This document shows, in pieces, positions 1-13,500 of a stretch of DNA of 64,000 bases. The number at the start of each line of letters is the position of its first letter. Position 1 is the first letter of the stretch. The position numbers were made by a program, and so were the translations under genes. Source of the stretch: Rhabdornis inornatus (taxonomy: Eukaryota; Chordata; Aves; Passeriformes; Rhabdornithidae); NCBI GenBank assembly GCA_013397075.1, contig VWZS01003477.1, forward strand, positions 62,001 to 126,000. The letters are read 5' to 3'. The notes beneath the pieces are model-generated. The model was not told where the DNA came from. It was given only the letters and a program-made list of their open reading frames with translations, and did not search any database.

Positions 1-570
1 TTTCAAGCCATAAAAATAAAAGATCGCTATTAATATAGATGCTAAAATAATTATTTATGTCTTCCACTGTATCTGGGATGTAAATATTTAATATTTACAG
101 CACTATTTTTTGAGCAAATATAAATACATATTGCACTTCTTAATAGTAAATTGTCACATTAATTTGGCTACTGTAAAACGATACTGTATTATGTTATTCT
201 GCCTGTCACTTTTTCTTCCATTATTCAACACCAAGAATATGCATTAAATATTCAAAAGCCAAAATCAGAAATATTCCTTTACAGTATTAGGGAAACAAAG
301 CAAAACAAATAACATAATCATATTCTAACAGTATTACTAGAATGTGATAATACCCAGACTCACTTCAGTGTTGGAGTTTTTTCCCTTATGGACTTTATAT
401 TCTACATATAGGAATAGAGACCCCTAGTAGAAAAGACATGACCTTCTCAGGATCATTGAATCCCAGAAGTCATCTTCCACAAGGCTCCCAATACAGTTTT
501 ATTATGCAACCAAATCCCTACCTGCTCCATAAACCCTTTTTTATGTGAAAACACAAGGATAAGCAACACC
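1..570. other. AT-rich unique intergenic DNA
   Basis: No open frame of note and no recognisable repeat is seen on either strand. The sequence is AT-rich and not low-complexity. It ends where the terminal segment of the CR1 element begins. Confidence 0.6.
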
Positions 571-2440
571 ACAGAATAATGGAATCAGTCAGGCTGGAAA
601 AGACCACAAGGGATCATCTGCTCACGTAAGCTCCCTGCTCATGCAGGGTCATCCCAGAGCCTATGACACAGGATTGTGTCCAGACAGTTCTTGAGTATCT
701 CTGCAAAGGGAGGCTCCACAACCTCTTTGGACAACCTGTTCCAATGTATGGTCACAGGCACAGTAAAGAAGTTCTTCCTCTTTCAGGTGGAACTTCCTCT
801 TTATCAATTTCTGCCTTTTGTCTCTAGCCCTATTGCTGGGCACCACCAGGAGGAGCCTGGATTCATCCTCTTGTCACCCTTCCTTTGGATATTTATGGAC
901 ATTGATAAGGTGCTAAGTTGTCTCTTCTTAAGATTGAACAGGCCCAGCTCCCTCAGCCTTTCCTCATAAGAGAGATGCTCCAATCCCTTCATCCTCTTTG
1001 CACCTCTCCTTTGGATCTACTTCAAGGGTCACATGTCCCTTTCAACCTGAGAATCCCAGAACTGCACACAGCTCTCCAGATGAGGCCTCACCAGGGCTGA
1101 GCAGAGGAACAGGATCACCTCCCTCAGCCTGCTGGCAATGCTCTTCCTAATGCACCCAGGATGCCGTTGGCCTTCTTGGCCACCAGGAGACTCTGCTGGC
1201 TCCTGGACAGCTTGTTGTCCACCAGGACCCCCAGCTCCTTCTCTGCAGAGCTGCTTCCCAGCAGGTCAGCCCCCAGCCTGTGCTGGTGCCCAGGGTTATT
1301 CCTCCCCACAGGCAGGGTCCTGCATTTGCCTGTTTTGAACTTCAGAATGTTCCTCTCTGTCCCTCTCTCCATCCTGCCAAGGTCCTTCTGAAAAGCTGCA
1401 CATCCCTCCGGCGTATTGACCACTCCTCCCAGCTTTGTGTCAAACTTGCTGAGCAGGCACTCTGTGCCTTTATCCAAGTCATTGAAGTTAAATAATACTG
1501 GACTCAGTATTGAGCCTTGGGTGATACCACTAATGACAACCTCCAGCCAGACCCTGTGCCACTGATTATGACCATATGGGATTCATTCATCCAGCTCTCG
1601 ATCCACTGTCCATTCATCCAGTCCACACTTCTTGAGTTTGCCTATGAGGATGTTGTGAGAGTGTTGAAAGCCCTGCTGAAGTCAAGGTGGGCAATATCCA
1701 CTGCTCTTCCCTCATCCACCCAAGTATTTGTTTCATCATAGGAGGCCATCAGGTTGGTCAAGCATGATTTACCTTTATTGACTCCATGCTGACTACTGCT
1801 GATCACCTTCCTGTCAGCCATGTGCACAGAGATTGCATCCAGAACGAGGCCCTCCATATGTTTCCAGAAATTGAAACAGGCCAGTCAGGTGAGGCTAACT
1901 GGCCTGTAGTTCCCTGGGTCCTCCTTCTTGCCCTGTTGAAGTCTAAGATGACATTTGCTTTATTCCAGTCCTCAAGCACCTCTCCTGATTGCCACAACCT
2001 TTCAAAAATTATCATGAATAGCCTAGCTCTGGTGTCTGCCAACTCTCTCATCACTCATAGATACATCCCATTAGGGCCTTGTAGATGTCAAGTTTGCCTG
2101 GGTGTTCTCTAACCTAATCCTCCTTGACCAAGGAAAAGTCTCCTTTCAATATTCCTTTACCTTGGTTTTCCAGGGTGGGAGATTCCTGAGGGCTGGTCTT
2201 GTCAGTGAGGACCAGTGTAAAGAAGACTTTCAGTAATTTTGCCTCCATGCCCTCTGTTACCAGGGTCCCTCTTCCGTTTAGCAATGGGCCCGCATTTTCT
2301 TGGTTTCCCTTTAGTTATTGATATATTTGAGGAATATTCAACGAAATGGGCTACTGGAGATCACTACACCAATTATTTCTTTCTGCTCACAAATTTTAGT
2401 TGGAGGAGCAGTCCTTTTTCTCAGTAACATTTTATACCTT
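571..2440 (-). mobile_element. CR1 LINE retrotransposon, 5'-truncated, minus strand
   Basis: On the plus strand the left end reads like the reverse complement of a CR1 3' terminus (GGAATCAGTCAGGCTGGAAA at 581-600 resembles the usual avian CR1 end). It runs through the typical CR1 3' UTR (GGACAACCTGTTCCAATG near 730-747) into a decayed ORF2. Read on the minus strand, reverse-transcriptase-like stretches appear in the correct order: near 2054-1803, then 1857-1642, then 1540-1124. Between about 2110 and 2340 the sequence still resembles CR1 upstream ORF2. Beyond that the match fades, so the 5' boundary is uncertain by about 100 bases. At roughly 1.9 kb it is well short of a full-length CR1 of about 4.5 kb, as expected from 5' truncation during target-primed reverse transcription. 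It is the largest repeat in the window and a useful internal reference for the other CR1 pieces. Confidence 0.93.
1124..2054 (-). pseudogene. Decayed CR1 ORF2 reverse transcriptase, C-terminal part
   Basis: CR1 ORF2 encodes an endonuclease and reverse transcriptase that copies the element RNA at a nicked target. Only part of the RT and the region after it remain. Three open pieces lie in three different frames: 2054-1803, 1857-1642 and 1477-1124. That implies at least two frameshifts. A stop codon also interrupts the linking segment near 1590. The motif A region is visible as LDFSRAF, with its aspartate codon near 1681-1683. The motif B region reads TQGSILSPVLFN near 1490-1530. The catalytic motif C, normally F-A-D-D in this family, reads K-F-D-T-K-L at about 1435-1447. 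This fits a 6-base in-frame loss that removes one catalytic aspartate. The piece after it (NTPEGCAAFQKDL) is typical CR1. The frame is inactive. The plus-strand open frames over this interval are its antisense shadows. Confidence 0.9.
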
Positions 2441-5400
2441 CTGCTGTCCACAGGTGTTTGTCTCTGCCCTCACATGACTCTTCAACAGATGTAATTTTTA
2501 CAATGCCTTGTGCTGGAATAAAAAAATCCAAGAAATATGAAAATAATAAAGCTTACTTTCTTTTTATTACAATTAACTACAATGTACAGGTATCATTTTA
2601 ATTTTGAAAACAAATTATCTCACATATGATAAAATTTTACTTCCAAACTTTGTTTGACTTTTAGGATCACAGAATTTATTTTATGTTTAAAACTGCTAGT
2701 GGATCTCTATTTTTATTTGGGGTGCTTTTTGCACAGTTGACTTCCTTGTATTACTTCTGAAGACATTATTGTAGTCTCTCCATCCTATGAAATTGTAATC
2801 CCCTTTTAAAACCATAATAGACTTACGTTATTTATTGTTATCACTCTATTTCTGAAAAAAAAAAAAAAAAGTCTTGCTTTGAGGAAAATGTAGCTAAACA
2901 TATTAATTTCTTCTGTTAATGTAACAAAGGATTCAATTTGCAAAATTATATACTCCATCAGCCCAAAGGAAAGTTGACTCTACTTCAGTTCTTCTCTCTG
3001 AAGCCAATTACAAAGATGACTGAAATTATGAGTCTGTTAAAGATATGCCAGAGGTTCTCCTCCAGTTTTTGCAACAAACTACTGGCATATGTGGTTTCTC
3101 ATCATACTTTGGAAGTGATTTAACATACTTGTTCTTTATGTTTTACTTCATCTCAATAACAAGAGTAAAAGGTAAATGACAATAAGTTTAAATTACAGCC
3201 TCTCAGTTTCTACCACTGAGAAGTAATCTACTATACTTAATGCTGCAATCATATCTTTGACTATAACTGTATTCATTTTGCAGTACTATCCTAGAAAATG
3301 AAAAGTTTTAACAGTTGCCACTCGAATCCTTTTGATGTGCAGAGCAATTATTATTGATTTCTTATTTGTAGAGCACTATCAGTGTAGAGCTAATTTCCTT
3401 TAGACTAGCAAATTGCTGCTAATAATCTTAAAAAGATTAAACCTTCAGGAAATGAGCTAGAAATTAATCTACTGTGCATACACTTACAGCACTGAACAGG
3501 GATGTATTTGTGAAATTAAGTAGACCTCCAGCTAGTAGAAAGAATCTATACCTGTTTATGTTCCTTCTCCTGGTCTTTATTTTTTTCCTCAGGATTTTAA
3601 TTTCCGAGATTCCTCACAAATAAAACCCTTTCTCTGATACCAAATGTACATATACTAAGCTTTACAAATCTTTCATTAGAAGTCAGCCTTTCGGTTTCCC
3701 CAGTCATCCTGCTGCTTTCTCTTAGATTCCCTCCCTACTATATTCTTATGATTTAATGACATTGCTGGCTTTAGGAATGAGTAAGGGCTTCAGCTCAGTA
3801 TGGCTCTGAAGAGGAAGCAGACTGTGTTTTATGTCACAGCTGTAGTTCAGTGCCTCCTTCCCTCTAAAATAAATGTCACGAAGGCAGTGATAATTGTTGA
3901 TGGTTATTCTTCTTTTGACCATCACAGCGATTTGGTAGGAGAGTTTATGTTATGCTTCAGATGAAATATCTCTTTCTGTTATTTCAAAAACAAAGCTAAA
4001 GTGTCAGATAAGTAGAATTTCTGAGAATTCCCTCACTATTAAAGGCTTTTAAAATTTCTCTATATTTTGTGTTAATATTTTTAATTTTTTAAAATTACTA
4101 GGGGGTTCTTAAGCCTCACATATCCCCAGAAGAATGAGGTCCAGGCATTTAAACATTTTGCAATCCTTTAAAATTCTGCATGGATATTCCAGTGGGAATA
4201 TAGAGCTTTAGAGAATCTGAGGTATAGAAAGTAATGGCTGTCAAGACCTACTAAAATATCTTTTCCTAAGAATGTGGATGGCATCTCTCAATCTCTGCTT
4301 CTGCTCTGTGGGAATCCTTTACTGACTCTGTGAGAAAGACCATGATAGAATCTTCTGAAAATAACTGGAAAAAAAACAAACCTTGGTATATTTATTTATT
4401 TCTCTGAGTAAAGCAAGAGCAATACTTTAGTTTCCTAAAATAAATAGTATTATATTTGCATATTTAAGTAGTCACTTTACTTGTTTGATCATATCATTGT
4501 CTAAATGTTATCAAATTGCTATTGCAGTCATTTGTTTGGAGACACATGCAAAACACCTACTGCACAGAAAACTACTATACTAATGAAAATCCCAAAATAC
4601 ATGCTCACAAGCTATGTTACTATGCTCCAGGAATTGTCAGCACAACAGTAATAAAGAGAATACTAGTTTGATGAAATTTCCACAAAAACATTCTACATTT
4701 GATTCTATTAATTTACATTGCTGCTTCACCAGTATGCTCTCTTAAAATAATTAACTTAAGATTATTAACTTGAATAGTGGTATTGACTGCCATTTACATC
4801 TACACATGCTCATAGCAACAATGGTGAAAAGTGCTTTAGAGTGAGCTTATTGTCAAGATGTAATATTCTAAAGCCACTATCTGTATTTTATTAGCTGAGG
4901 TTATCAACTGAATCACAATGAAATGCTAAGACCTCTACACCTTTTTGCCCTCAAAATCTTTCAGTATTTTTCATTTAGATCAGAGGAATAAGGACCACAT
5001 TTCTTCTGCTTCAGGGAAACTTTTGAAAAGGTTAATTTATTGTTGTAACACAGGTGGATTGCTATCCTAAGCAATGAGAGAGAAAGAATGGTGTAATCAG
5101 GGTATGGATATTCTCACATGTACATATATTTTCTTAATTATGACTGTGATAAAAGATACTGTTAACACAAAAAGGTTTTTTGTACTTGTTGTAACTATAA
5201 TTTCATTTTGCCCTTTCTATTTTATTTGTTTGCAGTATCTTTTATTTCTTCAAAATACTCTAGTTGCCATGTCCTCTGGATTAAATGTCACTGCTTTATT
5301 CCAGGTTTGCACTGAAATGGAGATAGTGGTGATTATGAAATTCTGAATAAGATCTGAAAAAAATAGAAAACTCGCTAACATGAAATACAGTAATACAAAC

Positions 5401-7500
5401 ACAAAATAAGAAATATTAATATGAAATGTTAGTTAGCATTAAAACAGTATTCATCTCTTTTATCAATAATTCCCTCCATACTAGGTAGACATTGAACTAG
5501 AACTTACTGAATATGTTTTAGGTCCTCCTTTACAAATTTAACAAAGAAAATAAGCAGTGAGTTTTCCAGATATGTAATTTAGATATTTTGTATTTTCAAT
5601 GTAAACCTCTGTGAATCCAGACTTGAGTGTCAGTTGATGAATAACTACATTTACAGTAAAATTTTGAAGATCCACAGCAGCAGTTTCAAAAGAGATAAAA
5701 AAGGCACTTCTTGAAAATATGAGGTGTGATACGACTAGTCTTCACATGTGAAGATACAAAAGTCAGTTTTTACCCACAATAAATCAGTCTTATTTTTCAT
5801 TGATTGTGAACTATATTAATTTTTCAATTGTTTTCCTTTGCACACTACCTAATACATGGCCTATGAAGTTAAGTATTGATTTATACATAATAAGACATAA
5901 ACTTGAAATGTTGTATTCATATTCCCGATGCAAAAGAAGATGTTATAGTAGGTAGCACAGAATTAAAACACACAAGTGGTCTAAGAGCTCCTCTATCAGA
6001 AAGCTATTTGCTGTTCATGTTTCAATCATGAAAACTAATGAATATGGAAATATTTGCCTTCCACAGGGAATTAATACTTACCAAATTCCCAATGTCCTAC
6101 AGGCATTCGGACTCTCCTATTCAGTGAATTTTGCAGAAGTTGCAAACTCTTCTCATTTCAGTGTCTGCTTCCATTAGCATCCCTCAACCTAGAACGTATT
6201 TTCCATTTCTATTGCTTGGTTGTTGTCTGTTTGTATACAGACATATGATGTGGGAGATAATTTTACAAAATAGAGTTACTTGAATACAACTTTGCAACAT
6301 TTTAAAGCACAGTCAGACATCTCAAGCTGCCATTCCTGTGTCTCACATAGTTTTGTTTGCAGTTAGCAGGATATCACTGATGCATTTTCCTGTAAAATGC
6401 TGACATAAGTGATGTTTGAGACGCTTTGTGATTAGACCATTTTCTTCCAATTTCCTATGACCACAACTCTGTAGATTTTCCAACAGCAATCTCATGTGAA
6501 TACTGCAGAGGATCTCCTATAGATTCTATATTCAAATCCAATAGGACTCAGCTGAGTTGAGATGTGTCCCCTGGGGGAAGGTAAACAGCTGCATACCCTC
6601 CATGTAGCCACTTCAGATACAGGTCTGGCATTTTCCTTTAAACTTCTCTATCTGATGTTTAGATGTCCACGTCTGCTGCAGGCTGACCTCTGCGACTAAG
6701 CCAGCACAGCTCAAGTGAACAGAATCATATCTGAGTGAACATATCTGTGACTTAACTCTGCTCAACTCAGCATAGTTACAATTCTTTTTAATGCCCAGCC
6801 TTTACATTATAAACTCACTGAGATTAAAGAAAACAAACTAAAAGAGAAATCGCTTCAAAGCGCAACTCATTTGTCTATTACATGCAGCACAGAAAATGTT
6901 TATACTTTAAATTCAACTGAAAAATGCCTAATAGATTAAAAAAATAAATCTCTTGATTTTCAGTCATTCATTCCCACATTAAAGTATCATCACAAAAGAC
7001 AAAGGAAGAAGATGCTTCTATAATGAAGTGGGCAGATAATGTAGTCATTTTCTCAAATGGTAAGTTTCATCATGCCCCAAAGGGATATAATCATCAGGTT
7101 TTTTCAGATACTGTGGTTATTGCATACATGCAAATGAAAAGCATATTCTTCATTTAGATGCTTTGTGTCTCTTCAGATAATGACAGCATTGTGGAACCAA
7201 CTCTGTGAGATGGATAAAAAAATTAGTGCTATTTACAATTGTTACCCAGGATTGCTCTCTTCTAAATACTCTTGATTAGTTTAGTCTGAGGTGGGATAAA
7301 AAATTACAATCTAAATATGTTTTATGGAAGTGTATGCAAAAATAAATTTGTATTATAATCTATATTAAACTAGGGTTTTTATCATTCAGACATCCTTCAG
7401 ATACTTTAGGCTTTATATGTCTACAGAACAACATTTTGCAAAAGCTTTTTCTTCATTTTTTTCATGTATTTAGTATAAGATAGCTATAGCAATCTGGTCT
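2441..7500. other. AT-rich intergenic DNA, no gene seen
   Basis: This is unique AT-rich sequence. The only low-complexity feature is a 16-base A run at 2855-2870. The longest open frame (5074-5346, 90 codons) is dominated by Phe, Leu, Ile and Val, as expected from AT-rich DNA. It matches no family I recognise, so I treat it as chance. No splice-flanked open interval stood out. Confidence 0.55.
2855..2870 (+). repeat. Poly(A) run
   Basis: Sixteen consecutive A residues. There is no recognisable SINE or processed transcript immediately to its left, so it is more likely simple low-complexity sequence than a retroposition tail. Confidence 0.9.
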
Positions 7501-10500
7501 TCACAATTTTATTACTAATACATTTGTTATACAAGAGCTAGAACTAAAACAAGATGGTCTTTCCTTCCATTCCTCAGCCACAGGTGGGAGTGGAGGAATG
7601 TGAAACAAGGACATTTTTCTCCAAAACTTGCCATTTGAGCCAACAGGGCTTGAATCATGGGTATTGTTTCCTCTATCAAAAACAAGAGTTTTACCTTTTG
7701 ATTTTTTAGTACATAGAACATTAGAACAGTCTCTGGCTTTTAGACATCTGTGAGCAAAGTCCCTGCTGGTTACAGAAAGACTGGTACATTCCATTTCCAG
7801 TTCTTTCCTGAAGTTTTTCCTCTACCTATATCTGGCTTTCACTGAAACTGGATGATTTTCATCTACGTTTTTATTTTGTTTTCTGCTAATGGACACTAGA
7901 TTTTCCATGCTCATTACTGCTGTACCATGGTTCACAACTCTAACATTTACAAACCTAAAAATGATCCCACGTTTCATCTTCATCTCCTTTTCACTATAGG
8001 ATTATATCTTATTTGTATATTTGACGAAGGTTATTGTGCAAAAACAATATGGTGTATGACTCTGTTGCTATCAAGAAATAAGACTAGATTCTTCCAAAGA
8101 GGTCATTCCCACTAATGGATATAGACTTTCATCATAGTAATTACTAGGATGTGAGACTAGATAATTATTTCAATTAACACAGTGATTTCTTTCAAAGACC
8201 CATCATTCTATCACTGACTTTCTGATACTGGACTCTGTCAGCTCATCTGGGTTCTCGACGCCTCCAGAATCTCCTATATATACATAAGACCTGTGAGAGT
8301 CCTTAGAAGATGGTCTTTGGATCTAGCAGAACTTGCTGGGATGCTTCTTGCAAGCCAAGGTGTTTTGGTGGACATTCCTCACCTGACATAATTTTTATTA
8401 CAAGAAATTTTTATCTGTGTTCCAGCACAGGATGATATTTGTGCTCAAAACAGGGACTTTGAGAGGACTACATATCATGGAGCCTAGACATTTTTGAACA
8501 TACACTGGACTGGGAGAAACAGAAAATTGGGAAAATATTGATAACCCAAGCACCATTCCTAATTTTTGCTGATTCCTTAGTGTGGAATTGGGATTTAAAG
8601 CTTTAACTGCAGCTTTCTCCAGCGTTGTGAAGCGCAAAACTTATTTCTGGGTCAAAGGTCTGAAATTTCTGGATACCCCCAGCTTCTGCACTCCTTGATT
8701 GACTGAACAGGAAGAATACAGAGCTAAGCAAAAAGGTTCAGAAGCTGGAATCCGAACCAGAATATTTCAGAGCAGTTTCTATGACATTTCCACAGTCTTT
8801 TTTTCTAAATAATTATTCTTAATTGACTAAAATATCCCACACATCCCTTCAAGCTCAACCATGTGTGTAAATGTTCTGCAGAATTTTGGAATCTCCTGCA
8901 GAGGAAAATTAATATTAATAACTTTGAGTGTGAGAGCTATCTAGGATATAGAAAATTACAATGTCATTGTGTGGCCAATCAATAAACTGACTGCTTATTC
9001 CTAACTATGAGGCAGTGGCAATTGACAATTTAAGAAGACAGACAAACCCAAATCAGGGTTTTTTCTGAGCTTAGAAGAAGAAGTTTTTCCAGATAGTTCT
9101 TGAAATGAAAACTGGAAAAATGAGTTTTGTGTGTTCACCTTGCACTGCTAGAATGCAGTTGATATTGCTGAATTCATCTGAACCTCTTAATACAAACACT
9201 TTTACTGTGGGTTTGAACTGTTACATCTGATTAGCTTAACAGCAAAGATAGATGAAAGGTTTCGTGGAGATCTTTCTGTATCAGCAAAGGTAATCAATAT
9301 AAAACAGACCAAAATAGCATCCTGGCCTTCATTCATTAATTCGTTAATTCCTCCCCCTGAATAATACCTACTGAGTAAATAGAGAAATACAACAAAAACA
9401 ATTATAAAAAGGAACAGACTGTGTTTTCAGGCAGCTTTAATACTAATAATTTCGGCTTTGGCAGGCTAGCACTAAAGACAAAAAAAAAGATAATAAATCT
9501 TAAAGAGCAGGTGTCCAAACAATTATGAGTAAAGAAGCTTTAATCTTGAGAGACGTGCAAGATACACTGTGCTTGGGGCTGTCTACAATTCTTTCAATCA
9601 CATACCTCTTTCTTAAATTTTTAAATACACAGAGACAGAAAATATTCTTAGTAGACAGGGTTGAGTAAAAGATAAATTTGATTTCATGTTCAGTTTATAC
9701 AGTCAAATGCACAAGAAATTATAGTCATAAACAGATTATGCTGTCCTTGGATGTGAAATTATTAGAATGAAAATGTAAAGATCATTCAAATACAGAACAA
9801 ATACATCCATTGCACGTAGCTAAAGAAAGCAATACAGCATTTTGTCATCAGAAGTTAATACCAGAATTCAAAACCAGTGCACAGAGATCAATAATCTTTC
9901 ACTTTTCTCTGAAAAATATATGCACAAATATTCCTAGACACATTTGTATGAATTGACAAATTGGTCTGATATTTAGCAAAGTAATAGAGACAGGGAAGTG
10001 AAGAATTAGTACTGCCTCAAAAAAAAATGAAATTGACTGTTAGTCCATTCATCACAGCAAGGTCCACAAAAACAATTTAGGAAAGTATTAGGACTAAGCA
10101 GAAAGCAGCCTGCATCACACAGGCCAACGTGTGCTGTTGGACCTCCAGTAGTGATATTGCATGCTGTCATTTCCAAAACGAAAATACAGAATAATAAAAA
10201 TGAAAAATATGGTTTATGAAATGCAGTTATGTCTCTCTCTTCTGAATTTTGGATAGTGTAGGTATTAGTAATGGCTTAAATTACAGAGTTGTGAAAGCAA
10301 AAATCCTGTACAATTCATAGTGTTTCACTTACTGTAATTTCATGAAAAGGAAGAGGAAAATCATTAGATTTCTTTAAAGATACATTTAGGGTGAGAGTCA
10401 TGTGCCCTAAGTTGTGGTAACTAAACTTTGTTTCTGTCTAGTGCTACAAAAGTAGCAGGTTGATTTAACTCACCTCCTAGTCAGTTATTTCTCCTATTCC

Positions 10501-13500
10501 TCTTGCTTCGCTATGAACTCAAGAGAGATTGCCTCAAAATTGGACATTATTCTTTAATTATTTTATATAATACATTGAAAGATTTCTGGCTTGATCAACC
10601 TATTTTTAAAAATTCATTTTAGCAAAGAAAGTATAACAGTGATACAGAGAAAAAAAAAAACACGGTCACTTAGAGAATGCTTAATCACAACTGACATATC
10701 TGTATTTTCCAAAACAGATATTCGTCATCACTCTGCCACATTTTACAGGGAGTAGAAGTCCTCCATCTGCATAAATTTCTTGCAAAATGGAAGCCATGAC
10801 TGATTTCCTAAAAGAGACAGAAACGCTTCTTATTTAATTAAAAATAATAGGAAACTATGCATGAAACATGTCCATGTGAAAAGTAATCCTTATATAATCT
10901 GTTTTTTCAATAGTATGAATGTAATGTAGAAAAGGGGTTTTTTTTAATATTCCATTCACCCAGTATAGATTTGTGTTTCAAACAGTTGTTAAACGATTGT
11001 TAAACTATGCAATTTTTAAAATACCTTCTCTAGGGTTAAAATTACACCATTCTAATTTTCACATAATGCCGACATCTTCATTAGAAAGGGTTATTTAGTT
11101 CCTTATTGGTCTTCCAACAGCACTGCCACAAATATATGCACAATTTCACTGCTAGATCCATGGGATTCATGAGCTTATGAAGGATGCTGTTTCCTCAGAA
11201 CTGCATGTAAAATGGATCAGCAATAAAAGGGATCTCTGAGGTCATCTCTCACTATAACCATATTGGCATTAAACTTAGCATGCCTTATTGCTGTTGCATG
11301 TAATAATTTCATAAAATTAAATAAATTTCTACTAAAAAGATATTTCTAGTCTCACAGATTTTTCTCCTGAATAAAAAACACAACATTTCATTTTTTCTTT
11401 TAAGTAAGATGCTCACTTATTTCTCTTTCTACCAGCACCATCTTTTCTTCATCTTTCACATGCTTTTACAGATGTATCACTCTGTGCTTAGACCTACTGA
11501 TCTTTATCTTTTTTCCCTCTAAAAACAGGTAAACTCCATTCTTTTTTTTTGCAGTGACTGTGCACTGTGCTTCCAGTACAGACATGCCTAATGTGCGCCA
11601 GAATTGACTTTCTGGCTGCTGGTGTCAAAGTAGCCACATCCATCTTCCTCGCCTCTTACCTAGAGACAGTAAAATAACAAAATAATTCAGTCTTATCATA
11701 CCTTTCAGAGAAGTAGTACAAATTTATAAAGGATGAATTTTTTTGTTGTTGTTGATGCAGTAATTCTATTTTCATGGTGGGAATACAAAGAAGTTGTATC
11801 AAGAAAGTATTTAGGCTGTTTTTCTGAGATTATTTGGTCTTTTTACCCTTGAGCTATCTGTAACTTCTGACCTGGAAAAATGTAAAAGGAAGTAAAAGAT
11901 AGTAAAATAATCTTTTCTAAGCGGAGAAAAAAGAAAAAAGAAAAAAAAACGAAGCCTGGTTTCCTACCTATCATATTAGTATCAACTGGTATCAACTGTT
12001 TCTCTGGCTCACATGGCAAGTGTTGGTAGATCTCTTCTGCTGTCAGAATTAATTAATGCATTTCTTCTGACTGTGTACATATGGAAAGCCCAAGGATTCA
12101 GAAAGAATCACAAGAAATTAATTAGTAATAAAAAAACTAACCACCCTCATCGTGATTATTCTGCCCAACTTGTCTAGCTTTGTCAAATTAGTTGTCTTTC
12201 TCCAGGAAAATAAAAGTCAGACCCAACATAATTTCATTTTGGGTATTAGTTGGCTGTTCTCATTAAGAAGGCTGCTTCACTCCAGCTAAAACAAAGCACT
12301 GAAAAAACTCTAGTGAACTCAAAAAGTTATTTCCTTATGAGACTTAAGCACACAGTGTTCTGGATTATGTGATTTCTAAAGTTCGGGCACATTCTGAAAC
12401 AAAGTGAAGGAAAACCTGTGCCTCCCCTTGATAATATTAGATTTGGAGAGAAAAAAATACTTGGGGTGATACTGAAGGACGGGGAGTTGGGGTTTGTTTT
12501 TTTGGGTTTTTTCTAATTTAACTATTTTTTAAACTTAAAAATATTTTGATAAGAACTGAAAATTGAAACTATTTTGTTTAGATATCAGAGACATAAAAGT
12601 ATTAGGTGTCTGCAAAAGAGTGGGCTCTAGTTGCCAAAGCTTGGATTCCCAAATGAAAGAAAGACATTGAAATATTCGATCACTACTGAAGGTAGTTGCA
12701 CAACTGCATTAAACTAACATTAATTTTTCACTTTCTGTTTACAGATATCTTAACATTTCACTTTTTCTTACAACTTAAAATCAATTTCTAGAAAATGGAA
12801 ACAAAATACAAAATTGTTTGTGCAGAAAACAAAAGCACCAACATATTCAATATTCCCCATCTGCATAACCTTCTCCAAGAAGCAGCCATAAACCCCAAAG
12901 GCGTGATAGGCTGCTTTATCATGGAGGATACTGTAAAATATTGTGTTTATATACACTTCAATCAACAAAGATTTTCTTAATGTTTTGCAATTTCTCACAT
13001 TGCTGTGAAAATGTCTCAACAAGGAATTTTATAGAACATTCTTGATAACTACCTCATATCAGCCAACTACTCATAGGTACTATTTTATAGTAACATACTA
13101 GAGCTTTGGATTTACATTCCTCATGTGGGCTCATTTTATGAGATACATAGTGACAGGAGAAGCTGTAGAAGAAAAACTGTGAATAGATTGCCTAAGATCC
13201 ACCATCTCCCTGAGAGAGTGTGATCTCATGGATGTTTTTGAGTAGCTGAGAGAAAAACACCAAATACCCTCTGGTAACAAAAGCTCATAATCATTTTCCT
13301 GTGTGTCTTTAGAGATGTCTTCTTTAAAAGTTACACATTTTTGTACATCTCCTGTCTGTGCCATAACTTAATATGTTCTTCCCACCGTAGGGCAGAACAC
13401 ACCTGCTGGTCCCACATGTGAAATTGCACAGCCATTCCTCACACCCCAGTGATTGCTCTCTATCTTCGTTTGAAGACATGAAACCCTTCAGATGTATTTG

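Noticed and set aside
676..2427. Several plus-strand open frames of 60-108 codons
   Set aside because: They lie antisense to the CR1 element and its decayed ORF2 and are shadows of it.
11541..11680. Strong T-run acceptor followed by GC-richer sequence
   Set aside because: No open frame of useful length and no consensus donor follows. An acceptor-like T run is common in this DNA.
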